This document shows, piece by piece, positions 8,223 to 16,329 of a DNA stretch of 64,000 bases. Source of the DNA: Exiguobacterium sp. (lineage in GTDB: Bacteria; Bacillota; Bacilli; Exiguobacteriales; Exiguobacteriaceae); assembly GCF_020832205.1 (NCBI RefSeq), contig NZ_JAFIFD010000037.1:1-64000 (forward strand). Reading direction: 5' to 3'. Made by a program: the position numbers and the translations under genes. Numbering within the stretch: the stretch's first letter is position 1; each line of letters opens with the position of its first letter. The notes under the pieces are model-generated. The model saw only the letters and a program-made list of their open reading frames with translations. It ran no database searches and was not told the DNA's origin.

Positions 8223-9299
8223 ATGGAACAGCTCGTGTCAACGACAGAGAAGGAAGCAACGACACCTGTTATGAAAGCGATTCAAAAGCATACGGCCGGG
8301 TTCGGGGCACAATTGGTCGAGGTACCAATCCCGACACCAGGACCGGGTGAAGTATTGATCAAAGTGACGGCGACATCGATTTGTGGGACTGATGTCCACA
8401 TTTACGAATGGGACGACTGGGCGAAGAGCCGGGTCAAGCCGCCTTACGTGTTCGGTCACGAATTCTCGGGGGAGGTCGTGGCGCTAGGGGAAGGAATAAA
8501 GCGCATCAAGGTCGGTCAAGCCGTTTCGGCCGAGACGCATATCGTCTGTCACCAGTGCAAGCAATGTTTGAGAGGGCAGTATCACATCTGTAAAAACACG
8601 AAAATCATCGGCGTCGACACGCAAGGCTGTTTCGCCGAGTACGTCGTCATGCCGGAAGAAAACTTGTGGGTCAACCCTGAGTCGATGCCGACGAAGCTCG
8701 CCTCGATTCAAGAACCACTCGGTAACGCCGTCCATACCGTGCTCGCGAGTGACGTCTCGGCCAAATCGGTCGCCATCGTCGGCTGCGGTCCGATCGGTCT
8801 CATGGCCGTCGGTGTCGCCAAGGCGGCCGGTGCTAGCCGCGTCTATGCGATTGACGTCAATCCGTATCGGTTGAAGCTCGCCGAAGATATGGGGGCGGAC
8901 GTCGTCATCAACAGCATGGAGCAGAATCCGCTCGAGTTGATCATGAACGAGACGGACATGGACGGAGTTGACGTCGTCTGCGAGATGAGCGGGCATCCGG
9001 TCGCAATCGACCAAGCGTTCAAGATGGTGACGGCAGGGGGCGATGTGAACGTGTTGTCGCTTCCAGCAAAACCGGTCGCGCTCGATTTGACGCGTGACGT
9101 CGTCTTCAAAGGCGTCCGGGTTCAAGGGATCACGGGCCGTAAAATGTACGAGACGTGGAGCCAAGTGTCGACGATGCTCGCGACCGGCCAACTGAACGTC
9201 GAACCGATCATCACCCACGTCTTCAAGCTCGAGGAGTTCGAGCAAGGTTTCGAGCTCATGCGGGCCGGGAAATGTGGAAAGGTCGTCTTACTACCATAA
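8223..9299 (+). CDS. tdh: L-threonine 3-dehydrogenase
   Basis: 358 residues. Zinc-dependent medium-chain dehydrogenase that oxidises L-threonine to 2-amino-3-ketobutyrate with NAD+. Catalytic-zinc motif C-G-T-D-V-H-I-Y and G-H-E-F-S-G are near residues 55 and 78; the four structural-zinc cysteines are in the C-H-Q-C-K-Q-C...C segment (about 107-122); the Rossmann G-C-G-P-I-G-L-M motif is near 183. About 15 extra N-terminal residues precede the usual start, but ATG 8223 has the AGAGGGGG site. It is followed 15 bases later by kbl, so both are one operon converting threonine to glycine and acetyl-CoA. Confidence 0.95.
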   Translation: MEQLVSTTEKEATTPVMKAIQKHTAGFGAQLVEVPIPTPGPGEVLIKVTATSICGTDVHIYEWDDWAKSRVKPPYVFGHEFSGEVVALGEGIKRIKVGQAVSAETHIVCHQCKQCLRGQYHICKNTKIIGVDTQGCFAEYVVMPEENLWVNPESMPTKLASIQEPLGNAVHTVLASDVSAKSVAIVGCGPIGLMAVGVAKAAGASRVYAIDVNPYRLKLAEDMGADVVINSMEQNPLELIMNETDMDGVDVVCEMSGHPVAIDQAFKMVTAGGDVNVLSLPAKPVALDLTRDVVFKGVRVQGITGRKMYETWSQVSTMLATGQLNVEPIITHVFKLEEFEQGFELMRAGKCGKVVLLP

Positions 9300-9314
9300 A
9301 CAGGGGGAATCGAT

Positions 9315-10496
9315 ATGGCATTTGAACATATTACAGAAGCAGTCAATGAAATGAAGCAAGCGGGCACGTTCCGCTCGCTCGTGCCGCTCGAGTCGGCACA
9401 AGGGAACGAAGTGACGATCAACGGCAAGTCGCTCGTACAATTGTCGTCGAACAACTACCTCGGTCTCGCCAACCATCCGCGCTTGAAACGAGCGGCGATT
9501 GAAGCGGTCGAAGCGTTCGGTGCCGGCACCGGCTCAGTCCGGACGATCGCCGGCACGTTCGAGATGCACGAGGCGTTCGAACGCGAACTCGCCGAGTTTA
9601 AACATACGGAAGCGGCGCTCGTGTTCCAGTCGGGATTCGCGACGAACCTTGGCGTGTTGTCGGCCCTTCTCGGTCCAGAAGACGTCGTCATCAGTGACGC
9701 GCTCAACCACGCCTCAATTATCGATGGGATTCGTTTGACGAAAGCGGCCCGTCGCATCTACAAACACGTCGACCTCGAAGATTTAGAGGCGGCGTTGAAA
9801 GAGACGCAAGACTACCGGACGCGCCTCATCGTCACGGACGGCGTCTTCTCGATGGACGGGAACATCGCCCCGCTACCAGAAATCGTCGAGCTCGCCGAGA
9901 AGTATGACGCGGCGGTCATGGTCGACGACGCGCACGCGTCAGGTGTGCTCGGTCAGAACGGCCGCGGAACGGTCAACCACTTCGGGCTCGACGGACGGGT
10001 GGCGCTCCAAGTCGGGACGCTCTCGAAAGCGATCGGTGTCCTCGGCGGCTATGTCGCCTGCTCGAACGACGTCCGTGACTTCTTGATCCAAAAAGGACGT
10101 CCGTTCTTGTTCTCGACGTCGCATCCGCCAGCGGTCGTCGCGGCGAACCGTGAAGCGATCCGTGTCATGAAAGAAGAAGAAGAGCTGTTCGACAAGCTGT
10201 GGGCGAACACGGAGTTCTTCAAGACGGGTCTCCGTGACCTCGGCTTCGACATCGGGCACGCGACGACACCGATCACGCCCGTCATGCTCGGCGAAGAGAC
10301 GCTCGCGCACACGTTCTCGGACAAGCTGAAAGACCACGGCGTGTTCGCGCAAAGCATCGCCTTCCCGACGGTCGAGAAAGGCAAGGCACGGATCCGGACG
10401 ATCGTGACGGCAGAACATACGCGTGATGACCTCGAACGCGCGCTCGCGGCCTTCAAGGCGGTCGCCGAAGAATTGAACGTCACGCTCCACGCATAA
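9315..10496 (+). CDS. kbl: Glycine C-acetyltransferase (2-amino-3-ketobutyrate CoA ligase)
   Basis: 393 residues. PLP-dependent alpha-oxoamine synthase that cleaves 2-amino-3-ketobutyrate with CoA to glycine and acetyl-CoA, completing the pathway begun by Tdh. The PLP lysine lies in [12 protein letters not shown] (about residue 237) and the D-D-A-H-A-S-G motif is near 203. Second gene of the tdh-kbl pair, closed by a terminator at 10502-10531. It marks the last gene of the block syntenic with B. subtilis; what follows is different. Confidence 0.96.
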   Translation: MAFEHITEAVNEMKQAGTFRSLVPLESAQGNEVTINGKSLVQLSSNNYLGLANHPRLKRAAIEAVEAFGAGTGSVRTIAGTFEMHEAFERELAEFKHTEAALVFQSGFATNLGVLSALLGPEDVVISDALNHASIIDGIRLTKAARRIYKHVDLEDLEAALKETQDYRTRLIVTDGVFSMDGNIAPLPEIVELAEKYDAAVMVDDAHASGVLGQNGRGTVNHFGLDGRVALQVGTLSKAIGVLGGYVACSNDVRDFLIQKGRPFLFSTSHPPAVVAANREAIRVMKEEEELFDKLWANTEFFKTGLRDLGFDIGHATTPITPVMLGEETLAHTFSDKLKDHGVFAQSIAFPTVEKGKARIRTIVTAEHTRDDLERALAAFKAVAEELNVTLHA

Positions 10497-10501
10497 GCTT
10501 G

Positions 10502-10531
10502 AAACTGCAGACGAATCGTCTGCAGTTTTTT
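10502..10531 (+). terminator. Rho-independent terminator after kbl
   Basis: Stem AAACTGCAGACG/CGTCTGCAGTTT with an AAT loop and T6 tail. Confidence 0.92.
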
Positions 10532-10592
10532 CATGCAACGAAAGAGGCGGCTGTTGACTCTAATCTATGACAAACAAAAGGAGGTCGACCGG

Positions 10593-11111
10593 ATGGAACA
10601 ACGAAGACGTCTCGTCAAGCGGGCGCAAAACGGGGATGAGGAAGCGTTCATCGCCCTGATGCGTCAATATGAATCGGTGCTTTATGCCGGTGCGAGTCGA
10701 ATGTTACGACATGAAGCCGACGTTGCGGATGTGATGCAAGAGACGGTGCTGATTGCTTATACGAAACTTCATACGCTACGCGATGCGACGTTCATCCATA
10801 CATGGTTATATAAAATCATGTTGAATGAATGTCACCGACTCATCAGAAGGCGGGAACGAGAAGGAACTGGGAACGCACCAAAGCAGGACGTCGGGACGAA
10901 CGATACATACACTGTCGAACTTGAAGAAGCCATCCTCGCACTCTCGACAACATATCGTGAGGTCGTCACGTTACGTTATGTGATGGAGTTGACAACACGA
11001 GAGATTGCAGACGTGCTCGAGATACCGGAAGGAACCATTAAAGCAAGACTTTCACGGGCGAGACAACAGTTGAAAGAATCTTATTACCGAGAGGAGCGTG
11101 AATCAGGATGA
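10593..11111 (+). CDS. ECF-type RNA polymerase sigma factor
   Basis: 172 residues with sigma region 2 (residues 20-85: E-A-F-I-A-L-M-R-Q-Y and D-V-M-Q-E-T-V-L-I-A-Y) and region 4 (about 108-160: L-R-Y-V-M-E-L-T-T-R-E-I-A-D-V-L helix-turn-helix, then G-T-I-K-A-R-L-S-R-A-R). Similar to SigV/SigW-type factors. ATG 10593 has AAGGAGG at 10578-10584; the longer upstream frame has no such site. The next gene overlaps by four bases and encodes its probable anti-sigma factor. No clear self-recognised promoter could be assigned by eye. Base composition drops somewhat from here onward compared with tdh-kbl. Confidence 0.9.
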   Translation: MEQRRRLVKRAQNGDEEAFIALMRQYESVLYAGASRMLRHEADVADVMQETVLIAYTKLHTLRDATFIHTWLYKIMLNECHRLIRRREREGTGNAPKQDVGTNDTYTVELEEAILALSTTYREVVTLRYVMELTTREIADVLEIPEGTIKARLSRARQQLKESYYREERESG

Positions 11112-12133
11112 AAGAAGAGCTAGATAAACGATTGAGCCAATTGAACAACGAACCGGATGTGTCGAATCTTGCACGCCAAGCGTTTGATTCCAGTTATGCG
11201 CACGTAAGAAATGAAGCAAGGGCAAGTCGTAAAAAACGAAAGAAGCCAATTTATATGCTACTCACAATGGCCGCGGCGTTGACGCTCTTCACCATGCTCT
11301 CTCTCGATGGGACAGTACTCGCCACTTTCAACCGTCTGTTTTCGTTCCAAGACCGTGGCATTAATCAAGTCGCTATGACGTCAGAAAAGAACGGACGGAC
11401 AGAGTCTGCGACCGATCAGCATGTCACCATCACACTAGAACAGATAATCGCAGGACAGCATAAACTGGCGCTTCGTTTCGCGATTGCTGGTGACGACATT
11501 CAACTTGGGGACGTTACAGAGTTCAATCTCGAATACCGGATTCAAGCAAAAGATGGAACGTACCTGGATGAGTTTATCTCTGATACGAAACCTTTGAATG
11601 GAGATGGTGGATTGATTGGTCATCGCTTTGACACATACATCGATCAAAAAAAAGGCGTAACAATCCACGAAATATTGGCTGAATCAAAAGATCGTGACAT
11701 CCCATCTCTTGACGGGGCGAAGATTCACATCGAGACGTTACAGTGGATGCAAGGCGATCGGAGTCAAACCGTGAACGGGAATTGGATGCTGCCGCTCCAT
11801 ACAACTTTACCAAATGAAATCATGCGTTATGAGGTGTCTGGTAAAGTAGGAAAAATCGAGGTCGTCCATGCGGTCACGGATATGACGTCCACGCATGTCG
11901 TTATGCGTGTGGACGGGGAGAGATATGATGAAAATTTCTTTTTCGATAACGTCTATTTGAAGGATGGGAATGGGATGATTTATCGAATCGAGACAAATTA
12001 TCAGATGGAAGTGATGAATGGGAAAACGACACTGACGTTCCATCTGCCATATACAATCAAGGATGCGACTCAAAAAATTGATTTAGGAATCAAAGGGATA
12101 GACATGGTGACCATGACGGATTCAGATAAATAA
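11108..12133 (+). CDS. DUF4179-type membrane anti-sigma factor
   Basis: 341 residues. Cytoplasmic N-terminus of about 50 residues ending in a basic patch (R-K-K-R-K-K), one transmembrane helix (about residues 48-66, M-L-L-T-M-A-A-A-L-T-L-F), then a 270-residue extracytoplasmic beta-rich part. The segment Q-V-A-M-T and I-T-L-E-Q-I-I-A-G resemble DUF4179 proteins, which are usually encoded directly after ECF sigma factors. The ATGA overlap with the sigma gene supports co-translation. Expected role: hold the sigma factor at the membrane until an envelope signal arrives. The signal is unknown. Confidence 0.8.
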   Translation: MKEELDKRLSQLNNEPDVSNLARQAFDSSYAHVRNEARASRKKRKKPIYMLLTMAAALTLFTMLSLDGTVLATFNRLFSFQDRGINQVAMTSEKNGRTESATDQHVTITLEQIIAGQHKLALRFAIAGDDIQLGDVTEFNLEYRIQAKDGTYLDEFISDTKPLNGDGGLIGHRFDTYIDQKKGVTIHEILAESKDRDIPSLDGAKIHIETLQWMQGDRSQTVNGNWMLPLHTTLPNEIMRYEVSGKVGKIEVVHAVTDMTSTHVVMRVDGERYDENFFFDNVYLKDGNGMIYRIETNYQMEVMNGKTTLTFHLPYTIKDATQKIDLGIKGIDMVTMTDSDK

Positions 12134-12141
12134 ATGGCGTG

Positions 12142-12169
12142 ACGCGTACCGTATAGAGGTACGTGTTTT
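12142..12169 (+). terminator. Probable terminator after the anti-sigma gene
   Basis: Stem ACGCGTACC/GGTACGTGT (one G-U pair) followed by TTTTA. The weak T tail lowers confidence. Confidence 0.55.
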
Positions 12170-12280
12170 AATTTTGAAAAAAATGGTAGACTTATTTTAG
12201 TTTATCCACTAAAATTTTAAAAGATGTATAGAAATATGCTGTTTTCTATAAGTGGACAGTAAATGAAAAGGTAGACAACG

Positions 12281-13492
12281 ATGAATCGAAAATGGAAGTT
12301 ATTACTTTGTATTTTAGGATTATGTGCCCTCTGTTGGATTGCTTTCGATTATTTTGATCAAAACGCAGACGCCGAGTCGCTCCCGATCCGATCGACGGAC
12401 GTGACGAATATGACCTTCTCGCCTCATAAAGGCAGTCTGTTCTTACTTTATCCAGACCGTTACGTCAAAGCGGGAACAGAGGCAAACAATACGTATTTTG
12501 TAGAAATAGGGCGGGACGGTAAGGTTTTGGATGAACAGGTCATCCGAGACCCGGACTTCGGATCGATCGCCTTAGACCAAAAAATGGAGAAACCCAACCT
12601 CCTCTATGCGACATTGGATCAGGCTCAATACGCAAATCATTTTTACACGTTCGACATGCATGCCAAACGATTCACGAAAGAAGTGGTCACTTACTTCGAC
12701 TATGATGTGATGATCGAGTCGGTGAGCCATCAAGGAACCGACACTTGGTTCAAGACGCTCACGTCGCATAAGACGGGGAAACAAACCTACATCGAAGGCA
12801 AAGGTTTTCCGGCCACGATTTCAAATTACGAGCGGCAGGCGAAGTATGAGACAGCCCCCGAACTCGATCCGAACTCGCAAAAGATTTTAGAAACGGACCG
12901 TCACATCGCCTATGTGACCTCGCTCGCGGTGTCTGACGAGCGGGACCCGGGTGGGATGGTCTTTCTGGACAAGGTGACCGGTAAAGCGACCGTCTTTCAA
13001 GGGGAGGAGGAGCCGTATGAATACACCACGCTCTACTCGGATGGCACGAACGCCTATTTTGCCGACAGTCTCGGGCACATGTATCGGATCGATGACGACG
13101 GGGAGATGACGACGAAAGCGATCCCGCTCCTGGTGAACGCCTACTACAATGCGGATCCGATTCGGATGACGAGTGAAGACTCAGGGTATCAAATCGTCTC
13201 AAAATATGATCCGTTCACAGAAAACGAGGAACTGATCGTCGTGAAGTGGACGTTCGGTAATGCGTTCACGGTCGAGGAGGTAGAGCGTCCTTACTGGAAC
13301 AACAATAACCTTTATCGCTACCTGTATTACAACCCGCTGTTGAAGCGGTCGTATATCGTGGAACGTGATTTTGAGTCGGGACAGGACGACGAGGTCGAGA
13401 CAGGGAGACTTTTGATTGTGGACGAGCAGATGAACCTGATTGAAGCGATTCCAGTAAATCATCCATGGGGACTCGATTTCGTGATTGAGTGA
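12281..13492 (+). CDS. Membrane-anchored or secreted protein of unknown function
   Basis: 403 residues, not recognised. An N-terminal hydrophobic helix (residues 5-23, L-L-L-C-I-L-G-L-C-A-L-C-W-I-A) acts as signal anchor. The rest is rich in Tyr, Asp and short strand-turn patterns such as N-A-Y-F-A-D-S-L-G-H-M-Y-R-I-D and G-R-L-L-I-V-D-E-Q, which suggest a beta-propeller-like extracytoplasmic domain; this is a guess from pattern only. It follows the sigma/anti-sigma pair after about 150 AT-rich bases and precedes two small membrane-protein genes. It may be part of the envelope-stress module, but no shared promoter was found. Confidence 0.6.
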   Translation: MNRKWKLLLCILGLCALCWIAFDYFDQNADAESLPIRSTDVTNMTFSPHKGSLFLLYPDRYVKAGTEANNTYFVEIGRDGKVLDEQVIRDPDFGSIALDQKMEKPNLLYATLDQAQYANHFYTFDMHAKRFTKEVVTYFDYDVMIESVSHQGTDTWFKTLTSHKTGKQTYIEGKGFPATISNYERQAKYETAPELDPNSQKILETDRHIAYVTSLAVSDERDPGGMVFLDKVTGKATVFQGEEEPYEYTTLYSDGTNAYFADSLGHMYRIDDDGEMTTKAIPLLVNAYYNADPIRMTSEDSGYQIVSKYDPFTENEELIVVKWTFGNAFTVEEVERPYWNNNNLYRYLYYNPLLKRSYIVERDFESGQDDEVETGRLLIVDEQMNLIEAIPVNHPWGLDFVIE

Positions 13493-13554
13493 TTTATAGC
13501 TGGTTTTTTATTTCAAATACCGGATTAAATTATTAAAATTGGAGAAATATCATA

Positions 13555-13827
13555 ATGACTGATTTTATTTTACTTGCATGCATGAGTATACTTTTTTCGA
13601 CATTGGGCATTTATCTACTGATTAAACCGGGGAAAGCAATCGCGGATCATTCGGGGAACGTGGATAGCATCATCGCTACGATTGTGATTCATGTTGTACT
13701 TGTATTCATGACGACGAAACATCTAGGCGCAATCTTGCTACTCGTCGGCATCGGGCTAGGCATTATCCTGTACGTGGGATTATATGACGCATTGCTCCCA
13801 CACGTACGAGCGATGAGGGTGCGATGA
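13555..13827 (+). CDS. Small membrane protein of unknown function (about three spans)
   Basis: 90 residues, mostly hydrophobic: spans near residues 3-22, 38-55 and 60-80, ending in a basic tail. No family recognised. A TTGGAGAAATATC site precedes ATG 13555. The stop overlaps the next start by four bases (ATGA), so the two proteins are probably made together and may form a complex. Confidence 0.6.
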   Translation: MTDFILLACMSILFSTLGIYLLIKPGKAIADHSGNVDSIIATIVIHVVLVFMTTKHLGAILLLVGIGLGIILYVGLYDALLPHVRAMRVR

Positions 13828-14309
13828 TGGGCCAACTTTCAAATGTAGTAGTCGGATCATTCATGACAGCGGAAGAATTCTCGATTCTGACGATTTCCCC
13901 GCTGTTTATTATTAACGTTGTGATTGGGATTGGCATTTTAATCGTCATCTGTATCATCGACGTGGAGTCGTGGAAAGAATTTTTCTTATTTTTAGGAATG
14001 ACGATTTGGGCCTCACTGTTCGTATCAGTGTATGGGATGGCATGGTACGTACGCATCAAATATGATACATCGCCGGATTTCACGGCATCGTTTGGGATCG
14101 ATTCATTCCCTGGATGGGGAGCTTACTTCAGTCAAATGATGCATGGTTCAAACGTCGCACAGAATGCGCTGCTTCATGCTATCTTTCTGTTTTGGATGCG
14201 TAAAGACAATGCCTGGTATATGTGGTTGCTAAAAGGACCCTCGCTCTTTTTCATAAGCCTCTTCTTTATCAAATACATTCCGGTCGTCTTCCAGTGGCTC
14301 TTCACGTAA
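13824..14309 (+). CDS. Membrane protein of unknown function (about four spans)
   Basis: 161 residues with hydrophobic segments near residues 25-45, 52-75, 105-125 and 135-155. No family recognised. It overlaps the upstream small membrane-protein gene (ATGA), which points to translational coupling. Its stop codon abuts the hairpin that ends the convergent DUF4256 gene. Confidence 0.6.
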   Translation: MMGQLSNVVVGSFMTAEEFSILTISPLFIINVVIGIGILIVICIIDVESWKEFFLFLGMTIWASLFVSVYGMAWYVRIKYDTSPDFTASFGIDSFPGWGAYFSQMMHGSNVAQNALLHAIFLFWMRKDNAWYMWLLKGPSLFFISLFFIKYIPVVFQWLFT

Positions 14310-14333
14310 AAAAGCAAGGCGCTAAGCCTTGCT
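14308..14333 (-). terminator. Terminator of the DUF4256 gene (minus strand)
   Basis: Read on the minus strand: stem AGCAAGGC/GCCTTGCT, loop TTAGC, then T6. It overlaps the last base of the stop codon of the minus-strand gene and may also slow transcription arriving from the plus strand. Confidence 0.8.
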
Positions 14334-14881
14334 CAAATCTTGAACATCCCGCGGAATCCACGGGCCGCGTAATACGAATCGGCCCCGTTGTGATAGACGA
14401 AGATATGGTCATAGCGGCGGTCGCAGAACAAGGCGCCGCCTTTTTGACGAATCGTCTCTGGCGTTACAATCCAACTCGACGTTTTCAAATCGAACGTACC
14501 GAGCGTCTGCAAATGGCGATACGTCGCTTCGTCGAGTAGCTCGAGTCCCATCTGTTCAGCCAACACGACGGCACTCCCATCCGGCTTGTTCTTCTTCCGC
14601 GCGGCTAACGCCTGCTCATCGTAGCAAAGGCTCCGGCGCCCGCTCGGACTTTCCGGTGAGCAGTCGCAAAAGGCGAGGTCACCGTTCGGAAGTCGAATCA
14701 CATCAGGTTCACCGCCGGTCCGTTCCATTTCAGAGAGTATAAGGATCTGGTCCGGATTCGTCTCAAGCTTCGTCAACACGTCTGACCAGACGACGTCGGG
14801 ATGCCGCTCCATGTGGGTTTGAAAGCGCGATTTGAGCGTGTTTAACAAGTCGATTGTTTCTTCGTTTGAGAGGTTGGCCAT
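14333..14881 (-). CDS. DUF4256 family protein
   Basis: 182 residues. The closing segment H-N-G-A-D-S-Y-Y-A-A-R-G-F-R-G and the K-T-S-S-W-I-V-T-P motif are hallmarks of DUF4256, a family of uncharacterised proteins in Firmicutes and other bacteria. No catalytic function is known. It has no signal peptide and is presumably cytosolic. It lies alone on the minus strand between unrelated genes. Confidence 0.8.
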   Translation of the reverse strand: MANLSNEETIDLLNTLKSRFQTHMERHPDVVWSDVLTKLETNPDQILILSEMERTGGEPDVIRLPNGDLAFCDCSPESPSGRRSLCYDEQALAARKKNKPDGSAVVLAEQMGLELLDEATYRHLQTLGTFDLKTSSWIVTPETIRQKGGALFCDRRYDHIFVYHNGADSYYAARGFRGMFKI

Positions 14882-14970
14882 GATTCTTCACTCCGTTTCA
14901 GCAGTTTTTATCAGTATAAGATATTTTTCGTCATCTATTTATAATTCATTTAGCGAAAGGGGGATGTACG

Positions 14971-15798
14971 GTGAACTTTGATGAGGTGAATGTTCAGGAG
15001 CTACACGCGCAGACGTTCCAGACGATTGATTTTTTTCAACTCAAAATGATTTGGTCTGATTGTCTGCCGCATGCGTCTTACCGCGTGACAGACTTTTCAG
15101 AGCTGAACTTACATGTGACGAAGCAAGAATTACTTCAGCTTCGATGGATCGATTTGACGTTACCGATTGGCATTTATTCGAATGAAAAACTAGTCTTTTT
15201 GTATAATTCGTATCATCGTAAATTATATACAGAACAAGTTGTGTCCATCGAGCTAGCCGGACACGATGTTTCCTTCCTCGATTTTTTATTAGCACACAGT
15301 CAAACGTTTCATGATCCAGATTCATTCTCTGCAAAAATGGGGTCACTCTATGATTTTTCGTGGGACCATTTGCGGGACAGCCAATGGAGAGAGTTTTATT
15401 TACCGAAGTTGAAAGAACCTACATCATTCATTGTTTATTTATTGGTTACGCTTGGCGCTCAATCATTTCACATCGTTTCATCAAAGAATGAATTTTTGTC
15501 CGGTTTTGAAATCTGGGCGAAAGGGGCGGGATGCGACCATTCGATAGAATGCATCGGGAAATGGGTGTGGTCGAAGACGTATAAGGTGAGCTGTGACGTC
15601 TCACAACTTTCAGAACACGCCTTGCATCAGCTTGTGTCAATAATAAACCAATATGAGGAGTGGGAAGGCGTTCGATTCCTCATCCCGACCGAGACAGAAA
15701 CCGTCTCACTGTTCATCGGAGACGATTTCACGCAAGGTGAGGGGTACGGTGTGTTTCAGTATAAACATCCTGGAGAAGTGATTTCCAATGAGATTTGA
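14971..15798 (+). CDS. Protein of unknown function, weak barstar-like segment
   Basis: 275 residues, no signal peptide, no recognised family. GTG 14971 has AAAGGGGG at the right distance. A segment around residues 113-131 (F-H-D-P-D-S-F...S-W-D-H-L-R-D) resembles the F-P-x-Y-F-G-x-N-x-D-A-L-x-D-x-L core of barstar-type RNase inhibitors, and the length before it would fit one domain; this is pattern-matching by eye and may be chance. The codon use and lower GC differ from the housekeeping blocks, in keeping with the accessory nature of this region. Confidence 0.6.
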   Translation: MNFDEVNVQELHAQTFQTIDFFQLKMIWSDCLPHASYRVTDFSELNLHVTKQELLQLRWIDLTLPIGIYSNEKLVFLYNSYHRKLYTEQVVSIELAGHDVSFLDFLLAHSQTFHDPDSFSAKMGSLYDFSWDHLRDSQWREFYLPKLKEPTSFIVYLLVTLGAQSFHIVSSKNEFLSGFEIWAKGAGCDHSIECIGKWVWSKTYKVSCDVSQLSEHALHQLVSIINQYEEWEGVRFLIPTETETVSLFIGDDFTQGEGYGVFQYKHPGEVISNEI

Positions 15799-15921
15799 AG
15801 ATTTGTCCTGTATGACGGGATGATGCACGTGTTTGCTTTCAACTAGGACATCGGTCCGAAACGTCTGACGTTCCAGCTTCAGCTTCTCGACCACCGCAAG
15901 ATGTTCGAAAAGGTGACGCAT
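15798..15921 (-). pseudogene. Possible 5' gene remnant (minus strand)
   Basis: A minus-strand frame starting at 15921 has a TTAGGAGA-like site upstream and about 40 residues with coding-like composition (M-R-H-L-F-E-H-L-A-V-V-E-K-L), then runs without homology into the tail of the plus-strand gene. It may be the decayed beginning of a lost gene. No family recognised. Confidence 0.3.
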
Positions 15922-16329
15922 CAGTTGAGGTATCTCCTAAAATTTCCTCAGTGCGGTAACTTCATTCTACACGAGGCCTCGCAAAGGCTTTTTATTCTTC
16001 TTGAAATATTTCACTTGTTTTTATAATTGATCTGACTAAAGGAAATTTAAATAACCTAACATGTTAAAATATCCTTTATATTTACATTATGTATTTCATT
16101 TGGAATAATGATGATAACGCATTCATCTTTGATAATTTGTCTAATCAACTTTTACATAGTAGTTATCTTATCTAGTTTTATTTAATAAATCTTATACAGT
16201 CCAAATTATTCGTTGTTAATCACTTCTTGTTCAAATCATTCTTTAGAATGAGAAGCGTAGTGAGTCTGCTAAATTCAGCATCGGAGATTCTTTTAACCCG
16301 ATGTCATTTCACATTTAAGTGAGGCGACC
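15799..16329. other. 531-base gap, strikingly AT-rich from about 15990
   Basis: Apart from the possible remnant at 15798-15921 and a weak terminator-like hairpin at 15974-15993, no gene is visible. Bases 15990-16260 are far richer in A and T than the surroundings and contain no open frame of note and no convincing promoter pair. This could be a recombination scar at the edge of acquired DNA or the leader region of the following ABC operon. Confidence 0.6.
15974..15993 (+). terminator. Weak terminator-like hairpin
   Basis: AGGCCT-type short stem (GCCT/AGGC, extended by two weak pairs), loop CGCAA, then TTTTT. Confidence 0.4.

Noticed and set aside
8484-9245. 253-codon minus-strand open frame
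   Set aside because: Antisense to tdh, composition is a mirror of the real gene, no ribosome site or motif.
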